NCBI RefSeq assembly: GCF_035222485.1
Contig: NC_085920.1
Span: 7,674,001 to 7,738,000 of the forward strand
Direction: 5' to 3'
DNA length: 64,000 bases
From: Podospora pseudoanserina
Lineage: Eukaryota; Ascomycota; Sordariomycetes; Sordariales; Podosporaceae
Shown here: piece after piece, positions 1-9,258 of the stretch
How the letters are laid out: every line of letters begins with the position of its first letter
Position numbering within the stretch: position 1 is the stretch's first letter
Position numbers and translations under genes: made by a program
The notes under the pieces: generated by a model
The model's database searches: none
What the model was told of the DNA's origin: nothing
What the model saw: the letters and a program-made list of their open reading frames with translations, nothing else

Positions 1-857
1 AAGCGAAGCTCTACAGTGGCCCATCCCTCAACTTTATGGCGGTGGCCAACCACCTCTTCCATCTGAAACTCAATCCCGTGAGACACAAAAACTCTCTCCA
101 GGTTTCCATACTCCAAAAAGTGCGCCGGCCCGCTGATAACAACAACCCTTGTATTCTCTCTCGGTGTCTCTTTCTGTGCCACTCTGATCCGGTTAGGCCT
201 CACGCGCGCCATTCTCCCCTTGACCAGCCAGCCCCCAGCTTGACTCTCATCGCCATACGAGGCGAGAAACCGCTGGGCTGATTGAACATCGAAGAAAGTA
301 ATTTTCGCTGCGGCAGAAGTGTGACATCGAGTAGAGTCTGGGTAGTTAATGACCGTGGCCCAGATACGACCCATTTTGCGGATGCATCCTAGGAGACCCT
401 TGGTATCGATGTCGGATGGCAGCCCGGTCACCTAGACCGAGGTGTTCAGGTGGTCATCTATATCTGCTGACCAGTTCGCCTCGCAGGCGGGATTTCCTTC
501 GTAATTCGCCGACATTCCTGGCGGGCGAAGTGCAGGAGACAGGGCGGGTTGAATGCCCATCGAGAGGTGGGGATGACTGGCAGGTGGCATGAGATGTTGA
601 TGATGGAGGGTCGGTTCTTGGTGGTACTGTCTCACGAGGGATTCGTTATCATGACCATGAACAATGATGGGTTGGAAAGTGGCTGCACAGCTTGGTTCTC
701 CGTGTGTACCTGTAGAGTGGGTGTTGTTGCGCTCATAATACGGACTCGGAAGGCAAATGGGGTTGGTGCTATCGCAGCTAGGATCGGTTGAGTACTGCGT
801 AGAAAACAAAAGGTCAGCCAAGTGATCCCCGAGATTAGTAGGGAAGATTGTTGCCAT
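1..857 (-). pseudogene. RRM (Mei2-like) RNA-binding protein, 3' end off window, with in-frame stop
   Basis: The minus strand from an ATG at 857 reads as a low-complexity N-terminus followed by the conserved lead-in ADIDDHLNTSV and then, after a TAG at 434..432, continues in the same frame as VTGLPSDID...GLLGCIRKMGRIWATVIN and RENTRVVVISGPAHFLEYGNLERVF up to the window edge. This is the tandem RRM layout found in fungal Mei2-like proteins, where I expect Trp right after NTS(L/V). The stop therefore looks like TGG changed to TAG, a CpA to TpA change on the other strand, as RIP produces. The paralogue at 1862-3695 lies upstream in the same orientation. The TAG could alternatively sit in an unspliced intron, but coding similarity is present on both sides of it. 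Any 5' exon beyond 857 is unclear. Confidence 0.62.
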
Positions 858-1861
858 AAGTTCACATGAAGCGCATAGAATGATGACAAGTCTGTCGAGG
901 GAGTCCTCAAGACCCAGTTATCAGCCTCATATCTCCAGACCGCCACGCAAAGACTGGAGACCATGCTGTGGCTGACTTCAGAGAGGTGATAAAGATGGGG
1001 GTTCATCTTGGGCGTGTCGGTCGATAGCGGGAGTGGACATTGGGAGATCTGGCAACCAACAGTCAAAGGCACACGGTAGCTGTTTGGATCGTAGAAATCA
1101 GAGACCCTCATCTGATGGATATGCGATTGATGACGCTGGTTGAGCGCTTTGGTTTGATCGATATTTGAAGAAAGATAGTGGGTCGGTCAGATTGAAGGGT
1201 TTCAAGTAGGTATTCTGGCTTGTGGACGATTGGGGCCCGTATTGAGACTTGTAGTTGAAAGTAGTGAATGCCTTGGGCCGACTGTGAACGAGAAAATGGT
1301 GAAGGAAAGGTCCGGGCCGCGAAGAAAAGCGCAGAGATTGCGGAACAGTCGCTTGGTAATAAAAGCAGTGACGACGGACAGATCCAAACAATGGTTTCAA
1401 GACAAATGAATAAGAGCTTGGGCCCAAAACGCCGACAACCCCGCCCAAGCTCCCGCTGTCGAGGTGGGGAGTAGATGAATTATGATGACGTTGAATCCAT
1501 GGCTCATCCTTTTATCGATAAGGGTGCAGAAAGAGTGTCTTAGCACCGTGTTCACAAAGTTTGAGAATGGTCAAAGCACACATGGTGCACAAAGCAAAGA
1601 AAGAGACTCTATAATAAAGCAGAAATTCAGGGTATCCACGCTAGCACAGAAAAGAACCTGGGAAAGCAACGCCAACCCGGAGCAAATCCAGCGCTCATAT
1701 CCAGACCATAGGGTTACCCTTTCCCCCAAACCCCTAAACTCCTGAAGCCCAGAGACAAATGATCCCGACCCAGCTAATCCCTTCCCGGTCTCCAACACAT
1801 GCGTTAACCCCACCTAAAACCTAATGCTTGTCGTATGGCCAAAGACATCCCGGGACTCTTG
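858..1861. other. Intergenic stretch between the two RRM genes
   Basis: About 1 kb without a convincing gene. Reverse reading frames are open here (for example 632-1111 and 1098-1448), but they show no domain and overlap the RRM gene in another frame. The stretch may hold the promoter or a 5' exon of the left-edge RRM gene. Confidence 0.4.
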
Positions 1862-3695
1862 CTACTCTTCCTGGGAGCCAACCACGGATGGCTCGGCGCA
1901 TGGGTCAATCCCATAAGTCGCATTTGTCCCCTTCTTGCGAAAGTAGGGGTCGGTCGCGATCATTTCCTTCACCTTCGCAGCCTGCGAGTGAGAGGCGAAA
2001 TGAAACTCAAGGGCAGACATATCGCCTGACGACACCATCGCTATCTTGTCGAGTTCATACCGGATGTTCTTCATCTCGAAGCACTCCTTCAAGAACGCAA
2101 CACTCAAACCACCCGTGAGGCCTGTGATAACGAGAACCCTTGAAAACTCGCTCGGCAATGTGCTCTGTGCAATTCGACATTTCGCTAATCGAATGTTGCC
2201 CTGCACCCCGCCAACCATGAGGTGGCCCTCTTGGGCAAGCCTCTGCGCAGCTTCCCGCTCAAAAAAGACAACCAGGGCTCCAGAACTGCAGTTCTTTGAG
2301 TAGCGAACACGACCATAGCCTCTAATGCTTCCAAGTAATTTGGAGAGGGTGACATCCTTCGGAAGGTCGAAAATGAAGACAGAGCAGCTGTCATCGGGTG
2401 GAACATCCTCAGCCATATCTTCGACAGACCAAGCGCTTTGCTGACTGTTATTCGTTGAACTGCAGGGACTGTCTGTTGGTTCCACTGTTCTTTTTGCGTC
2501 TTGGGCACGCTTGAATGCCTCGCGAACTTGTTCAGATGAATTAGCATCGAGAGGTTGGACCAATCGGTTGAAAGGACGAGGAGACTCTGTGATCTGGTTC
2601 TGACGGCAAGTATTAGATTGGGCGCCGGAAGGGATGGCATGATGTTGGGAGGATGACAGATGCTGGCGACGAATACTCGGTGTCGAAGACCGGGAAATTG
2701 AGCCACTATCGCTGGAAATACCGCGGGGGAAAAACCGTGATGTTGAGGACTGCTGGTCTGAGGGAGCGAGGGTCGTAGACCTCGAGAGTGCGCCGCTCGG
2801 GCTCTCCACATAATCACTGAGGTCCCCGAAACCTGACAGCTCCCCACCCCTCAGGCCCACGAGACGAAGGTCTTCCCAGAGCGTATGACCACTTCCCATG
2901 GAAGAAGTGGTGTCCGTCCAATTGATGCTTGCTGCTGCTTGGCATGCATCTCTCTTCCTGGCTATTCTCTCCAACCATCCCGTCTGCATGATTGAGGCAC
3001 CTTCTCCATCTTCGCGCAAAAACTCGAGAGAGGAGTCTTTCTCATTGCCCTTGCGCTCTAGCCATCCGGGAAGATAAGGGTCGGCAAACGGGCAATCGTC
3101 GTCACAGTCCTCTAGGCACAAGGCTCCGCCAGTGAATGTCTAAAGAGTGGCAAGGTGGTTAGTTCCGACTCTTGTGAAGGTATTTGCACACATTGAGTGG
3201 GCTTACCAAAAAGGCTGAATTGGAAGGCGATGGCGCCGATGACAGATCCACAAGTGGCGACGACGGGTCGAAAGGAATCGCGTTAGGGCGTAGCCCGTAT
3301 TGTCCAGAAAGCCCCAGCGGAGATGGCGCGTGAGGTGTAGCAGACCGACTATGGAGATTGAACTGGGGGTAGTAACCTCCATGGGCATGAGGGTGTCCAA
3401 CAATACCGGCATCGGAATGTCCAATGAGACCATCGTCGAAATGACCAACGAAACCAGCGTGGGGATGCCCAATGAGACTGTCGTGATCCGGTGCCGAGTA
3501 GCTGCGGTGGAAAGCCCGGGACTCGACCGGGTGAGGAGGGTAGAAGACGCTGAGGTCATTTGCGACATAGAGACCCACGTTCGTACTGAATTGTAGTGGC
3601 AGTCCAGGGTGGCCATATCCGGCGCCAGAGTTGCCCTCGTGAATCTCGTGATACCTTCTGACGCGAGTATTGTTGATCCTGGTTGTCGGTCGCAT
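1862..3695 (-). CDS. Two-RRM (Mei2-like) RNA-binding protein, 2 exons
   Basis: Exons are 3695..3207 and 3139..1862, with a 67 nt intron (GTAAGC..TTTAG) that joins in phase 0 to give about 588 residues. The N-terminal third is disordered and contains a degenerate repeat of IGHPHAG/VGHFDDG/IGHSDAG type around residues 80-120. The C-terminal part has RRM-like segments beginning CSVFIFDLPKDVTLSKLLGS and RVLVITGLTGGLSVAFLKE, the fold expected of fungal Mei2-like meiosis/mRNA regulators. The ATG at 3695 is chosen because the frame upstream is only a pyrimidine-rich leader. Role is inferred: single-stranded RNA binding. It is a tandem paralogue of the gene at the left edge, and unlike that copy its frame is intact. 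RNA target unknown. Confidence 0.78.
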
Positions 3696-4629
3696 CGTGA
3701 TTCTCCTAACCAGGTCGAAGCAGAGCGATGATAGTGAAAGGGGGGTGGATGGATAGATGGGAGAAGGCAAAATAAAAGATGCCCGGGTGTAGATGTGGTG
3801 GAAGAAACCAAAAAACAAAACAAAATGGTCGCCGGGAGGTCGAAGGAGAAATAGTCGAGCCAGGCCAGGCCAGGCGGGGCGGTTGCGCGAACTGGCTATT
3901 CACTGCGGAATATGAGTGAAGGAGAATGGGAGTTGCTCCCAGTGTACCTGCCCGCCCACCTTTTCAACACCACGTTCGGCTTTCGAGCACTGCGCGCTGA
4001 ACGGAACGCACAGTCAGCGTGCCTGCTTCCATTGTCCCAGGCTGTTGTCTTGCTTGAATAGCCCATTGGCACGAGCATTGACCCATTGACTTCGCCATTC
4101 AGCAGTTTTTGTATTCATCATGCCGATTGGTCATTCACAAAGGTCTCCAGTCGGCTGAAGATAACTTCTGCTATTGAACCGCACCTTTTGGGTTGTTGAC
4201 ACTGGTTCTCCCTCCCTGTACAGGGCATCATGAGGAGTTGAAGGCGCCACCATGTCAGCTTGTGCGCAACTGCTGTTGTCTTTTGACTTCATGTGCCTTT
4301 AAGTGGAGAGCTTCAGGGCCTACGCTCATCTAGTCTCGTCCAATCCATTTAAACATACAAAAAACACCATCTACTGTCACAGATTTATGACTTGTTAAAT
4401 ATTGTGTAGATGCAGTCATATCTTTCGATGCCAATATGGGCCCTTGCAGAGATAGCGTCATTCATGCAATCATTTGGAAAGCTCAGGTCGTTTGCATTCC
4501 CGCAAGCTAAATCCAGAGGTGGCTATGTACAAGTGAAGGCGATGTCCAAGCATAGATCTGACCGCCTTTATAACAAACAGTATGACCAAGCACGATTCGG
4601 AGGGCTGTGAGATGCTTTCTACGGCAGAC
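3696..4629. other. Intergenic; 5' leader of RRM gene and cutinase 3' flank
   Basis: A pyrimidine-rich (on the minus strand) leader adjoins the RRM start. Beyond it I see no coding, RNA or repeat feature. Confidence 0.4.
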
Positions 4630-5582
4630 TCATAGAAGCTCGGTCCAAATCATCAAGGTGCCCGCCATCAACAGTATCATTATCCAAGAGGGGTTGAACG
4701 ATCCAGCGCCGGAGGCTGGGGTACTGGTTGTTGTCGTGTCTGTAGTTGTCTCAGTTGTCGTCCCATCAGTTGTCTCGGTTCCCGACTGAGTTGGTGTGGT
4801 GGTAGGAGGAGCAGTAGTTGTAGGGAGGTCAACGACGGTGTCAGAGCTGTTGAACCTCTCTGCAATGAACTCGGCTGCGTCGAGGGTGTAATTGGCAAAG
4901 TATGAACCATGGACCGACCGGTCTGATCCCAGGTCGCAATAAATATCACCTTCATCACACCAGCTGCGAATTCTAGCTGCATATGGCTCACAAGCGGTGA
5001 TGTTTTTACGAGCGAACAAGCCCGCACCGGTGCTTGTGCCAACGCTCCAGGGGTGAGTTTTATTGAAGTCAGGGGAGCCAAATGCAACCATTGCAATAAC
5101 TTTGAATATAGATTAGCCATCTCATGCTTGTGGATACGATAATGCCAGAGGTTCTGCCTACCTTGCGAGCCAAGTGCCTTCTGGAATTCGGGGGACACAA
5201 AGAACCCATCATCACTGTTTCCGCAGACAGCGTCCATCATGGCGTGAGCTCCCTGCGAATAGCCCAGCAGAGCGACCTTGCTATCAGGACAGGCGTCCAC
5301 ATATTGAAGGACAAGCTTCTCAAACTCGGAGGCTCCCGTTGCATAGGAGGTAAAGTAATTTTCGAATGTTGCTGGATAGACGATGGTGGCAATTGAAGAG
5401 TTGGGTATCAGCAAGGAAGCATTCTGGGCCACAACTCCAATCCGGCCATACCCGTCAGGTTCAGTAGATCCACGGGCAACGATCATGTGTATGCCCGTTG
5501 AGCATGTGCCATCCCAGACAAGAGCCTGTCGCTGGAAGAGCGCAGTTGCCAGCGTCAGAGCGCGTGATAAAAGGTCCTTCAT
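4630..5582 (-). CDS. Cutinase / acetylxylan-esterase family protein with GPI-type C-terminus
   Basis: Exons are 5582..5162 and 5099..4630, with a 62 nt intron that rejoins in phase 1, giving 296 residues. The protein is a secreted serine hydrolase of the cutinase family (CE5): nucleophile elbow GYSQGA (Ser109), GD near Asp192 between cysteines (CDEGDIYC), and His204 in SVHGSY, the expected Ser-Asp-His order. A short hydrophobic N-terminus (MKDLLSRALTLATALF) can act as a signal peptide. After the catalytic domain there is a Thr/Pro-rich stalk (residues about 230-270) and a hydrophobic tail ending in IWTELL, as in GPI-anchored cell-wall enzymes. It would cleave ester bonds in cutin or in acetylated plant polymers at the cell surface. 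Anchor attachment is an inference from the tail. Start chosen at the ATG directly before the hydrophobic segment. Confidence 0.85.
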
Positions 5583-6061
5583 GTTGTCGATGGTGATCCA
5601 AAATTTTGGAACGGAAGAAATGTCAAAATGAACCACAAGCAACAAGCTTGAAGTAGGTGGAAATCTCGAATGGGGGGTCGGAATCCGAAGACCTGGGACA
5701 AAATCCGGAGACAACGCATTCTTATCCCCACAGCCCCACCGTGTTGGACCTCGGCGGCGTCGGCGCTAGCTTCAGAACGTTTGAGACAGGGCATCCTGCC
5801 GTAAAAAGTAACCGAATCTGGAACTTGGACCGATTCTTGTGCAGAAAATGGAAATCACCATCGACCACAGTTACGGTGGTATCCAACAGCCAGTCGGGGA
5901 GAATGCATGCACTAACGGACGGTGTGCTGCGCTTATCGATAGGGAACAGGTGAACCCGACAATGACGCATGCCTAGATCAGGTAAGCATGCGTTACGGCA
6001 CCATCCTTGACTACAAAATAATTGGCACTCAAAGGTAGGTTCAGCCGATACCACACCTTAA
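5583..6061. other. Cutinase upstream region
   Basis: Presumed promoter of the minus-strand cutinase. No gene or element recognised. Confidence 0.35.
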
Positions 6062-6166
6062 AGGATGATTGTTAGGCTTGTGAAGATAGTTGGCACGCCT
6101 TTAAAGATAGTTGATAGGTTTGTAAAGATAGTTAACAGGCTTTGAAAGATAGTTTAAAGGCCTGTC
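6062..6166. repeat. 21 bp tandem repeat, 5 units
   Basis: Five consecutive 21 bp units share the core AAGATAGTT (first unit AGGATGATT) followed by a variable part ending near AGGCTTTG. A further unit in inverted orientation (AACTATCTTC..AGGCCTGC) lies near 6336-6362, so the 6.06-6.36 kb block could be the remnant of a small foldback element. No coding content. Confidence 0.6.
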
Positions 6167-6819
6167 ATTTTACTTTTGAGGTATAGTTCAGAGTATAATA
6201 GGTATGTAGTGAACTTACCTGCTGTGCCAATTATTCTGTGGCTGGTGAGTTTGTTGGTGAGCTTAGTAAAAAAAAAAAATGAAAAATTGGAGAGTGGAGA
6301 CCGCAGTCCGGGACCAGCCCATCTGAACCCCCCCCCTCAACTATCTTCAAAAGGCCTGCTAATGACGGGAGCGTAGAAAACCAAGTCTTCCTTATTTGTG
6401 AAGACCACTTGACTAATTTTTGGGCTGTTCACCTGAGAAGCAATTTTCATCATTCTGATGACACCAGCGGCCATGCACGTTTGAACCAACCCAAGTCGCC
6501 AACATCGTTGGACGTCCCTGCTCACATGTTGATTAGCGCTTACACTTGATAGCAATTGTTGAATATGGACCAACCACTTGTCATGATTGGCAAGCTTAGA
6601 CACCCCCCCGTAGCAATCCTGTGTGGAACTGCAATCATCCGCCGCAGTGCTGAAGTCAGCATCTGCACGATGGACCGCCAACGATGGCAGGTGCGGTTGC
6701 TTACTACTATTCGTACTATATCAAGGACTCGCGACCGCTTGCATGATCGCTCCTTGTTCTCATGTTTTCCTCCCTGGTAAAACCCTTGACCTGACACCGA
6801 TCACTATAACGAAGTCAAC
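6167..6819. other. Upstream region of the P450 gene
   Basis: Contains an A-rich run near 6270, a C-rich run near 6330, and the inverted 21 bp repeat unit. No gene is seen. The reverse frames between 6337 and 6797 show no domain. Confidence 0.35.
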
Positions 6820-8565
6820 ATGTTCGAGGCTAGCAAGGGGGCATGCATTGCCCTGTTTGCATCGCTCCTTGCCTTGATAGTGATTTTTGGGAGAAAAAAG
6901 CTCTATCCAAAGCCGTATCCTCAAATCCCGTACAATGCCCATTCAGCAAAGCGAATCATGGGCGATTTGCCAGATCTGATTCCCGCCATCAAGGCCACCA
7001 AAGCAAACTCCGAGTCCATCTACCGCATCACCACGCAAAAGCTCGGCAGTCCGATCGCCCAGCTCCTCCTACCAGGAAATCCGATGATCATCCTGTCCGA
7101 TCCTTACGAGATCGAACGTATTCTGCGCAGTAACCAATTTGACAAGTCGGCCTGGTCCCTTTCTGTGGTTGGCCCGCTCTTCTCCAAAGCTACACTATCG
7201 CAACTCACCACTCCGGAGCTTAAGGCGCAGAAAGGCTCTGGGGAGATGTCATGGGCCTGGACTTTTTGAAGCGAACAGCGGCTCCGAAGTCCTACAGCTC
7301 AACAGTCGAGCTGGTCGAACTTTGGCGCCTGAAAGCAACCACCGCCCACAAGGGCCAACCATTCAACGTTTTAGAAGACTTGAAAAACGCGGCCCTGGAC
7401 GCCGTATGGGTGTCCATTGTCGGTGAGGAGCCTGGGACTCTGAGGTATGAGAAGAGGAAGCTGGAACACGAACTGAAGGGCCAACCGTTCGACGATCCCG
7501 CGCCGCCAGGATCCTTCATGAAGGAACAAGTGGAATACATAGTTGATACCATCATGGACGCCAGCGCAACACCGTTTCCAGCCTGGGCGGTCAAGCTGGA
7601 GGTCTTGAAGCCACGTTTCCGCAGGTTCAGGAAGGTTGTGACACGGGAAATGAGCCGTGCGATGAAGAAGGCTTTGACGAGATATGAAGGCCTGGACCTG
7701 GACAGTCTTGGGAAGGATTCCATTGATACATGTGCCATGGATCTCGTTCTCCGCAAACAAGCTCTACAAGCCAAGAAGGCGGGCGTGGAACCTTCAGATC
7801 CCGCAAAGGACGTTGCTATGCTCGACGAGCTGTTTGTTTTGCTCATTGGTGTAGGTAGCCCGATATTCTCCCACTCTGCCAACGCTTTACTAACTATGCC
7901 AGGGCCACGACTCCACCGCCAACACTCTGGCATGGTTCATCAAGTTCATGGAGACCTTTCCACAAGCCCAGACTGAACTGCGCGCTGCTCTATCATCTGC
8001 TTTCGGCCCAGGTATACCTACGCTGAGTCAGATTCTCGAGGCTGACATTCCTTACCTTGATGCAGCCTGTGAGGAGGCCCTCCGTCTGTCGGGAACTTCC
8101 AACGGCGTTCTTCGCTCCCCTCTGCAGGACACCACCATCCTGGGATATCCCGTTCCAAAGGGCTCGATCATCTACATGAATATCCATGTGAATCACTCAT
8201 CGGTTCTAGCGGATGAGTCCCAGCGCAGCGAGACCGGCAGAGCTGCTCGTGAGAAGAAGGACGACGGCTTCAAGACACCTGCCGGAAGGGATCTTGGAAC
8301 CTATGAGCCCAGGAGATGGTTGGTCAGGGATGAGACGGGGAAGGAAAAGTTCAATCCAAATGCTCTTCCACAACTGGCCTTTGGCGCAGGTGTTCGAATG
8401 TGCTTCGGGAGGAGACTAGCCGTAATGCAATTCCGCATTGCTGTTACACTTCTCATACTCAGCTTCGAGTTTCAAGAAGTACCAGAAGGAATGCAGTCTA
8501 TGGCATGCATCGAGAGATTGTTTCGAACCCCACAACAGCCTTACGCCAAACTGAGAGTACTCTGA
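6820..8565 (+). pseudogene. Cytochrome P450 monooxygenase with a single-base frame break
   Basis: The N-terminus MFEASKGACIALFASLLALIVIF is an ER membrane anchor, followed by a K/P-rich hinge. The later part has the I-helix motif GHDSTANT (7903-7926), the K-helix ExxR as EEALR (near 8071), YEPRRW, and the haem loop FGAGVRMCFGRR (8380-8415). A 52 nt intron (7851-7902, branch CTAAC) joins cleanly in front of GHDST. The frame used from 6820 stops after LKAQK, and the natural continuation RLWGDVMGLDFLKR is one base out of frame; the change lies near 7225-7232. No short intron bridges it, so this is either a genuine one-base loss or a sequencing error. Everything else, about 570 residues, is typical of fungal microsomal P450s. 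Substrate unknown; no biosynthetic cluster is visible around it. Confidence 0.8.
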
Positions 8566-8698
8566 ACTGGCTTTTGTTATTTTGCGTAAGGTACTTTCCG
8601 AGGTTGTTTGTTTACAAGAGGCAACAGTTGATGATGGAAAATAGATGACGCGAAGCTTGGACTGAAGACAGTAAAGGGTTAGATTGTGAATTAGCTAG

Positions 8699-8865
8699 CC
8701 ATAGATAGTTCCGCAGTTTGTAATACAAGTTTTAGTATAAGCCTACAAGTACGAGATTGAGACAAGTCTATTGCTGTGTAACCTTTAGCTACACCAATCT
8801 ATTATCTAGAAGTTACCTTCAACTGTTATTTCTTCAGAGGTTCTAAATAGGGGATCGTCACACAA
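8699..8865 (+). mobile_element. Old LTR relic, 3' half (same family as 27.1 kb LTR)
   Basis: The stretch resembles the 3' half of the LTR at 27100-27496, from TAGATAG..TTCCGCAGT to CAGAGGTTCT and the GTCACA end. It is a fossil of an LTR retrotransposon: much diverged and AT-shifted, so clearly older than the 27 kb copies, with no coding part. Confidence 0.6.
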
Positions 8866-8949
8866 AGTGGACCGTGAGCCCCGCTCAACCGCCCGGTCCA
8901 GTCCTGATTGGTTCCCTGTGGCCCCACTGTCTTCCAGAATCGTGACATT
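8866..8949 (-). mobile_element. LTR relic, 5' end in inverted orientation
   Basis: The reverse complement matches the first ~85 bases of the 27100-27496 LTR (TGTCACG..TTCTGGAAGACAGTGG to GCTCACGGTCCA). It directly abuts the 3'-half relic in the opposite orientation, so two LTR pieces of the same family are fused head to tail with inversion. Fossil, no coding capacity. Confidence 0.6.
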
Positions 8950-9258
8950 GCATTGATTTTCTATCTTTGGTAGCGGTGTACAAGTATCTTTTCGGCTCGG
9001 TATGCGAGCATGTAATAACAAAAGCGTGATGATCATCTACTCTCGATGGATTTCGTTGACCAATGGTGTGGTTAGCGGCGCAGTTGTGATCTCTCGTGGT
9101 CTGGGCCTTGGGCATTATGATTGATTGGTTCACGTTTCAGCTGCTCTCCTGTCACTCAGCCTCACCCGCACCCCTCGAAGTCCGATGGATTCGACACTCC
9201 ACATTCCTCAGTCATGAGTACACTAACTGCTTAAATTCTTCAACAACGGTATGCCGCT

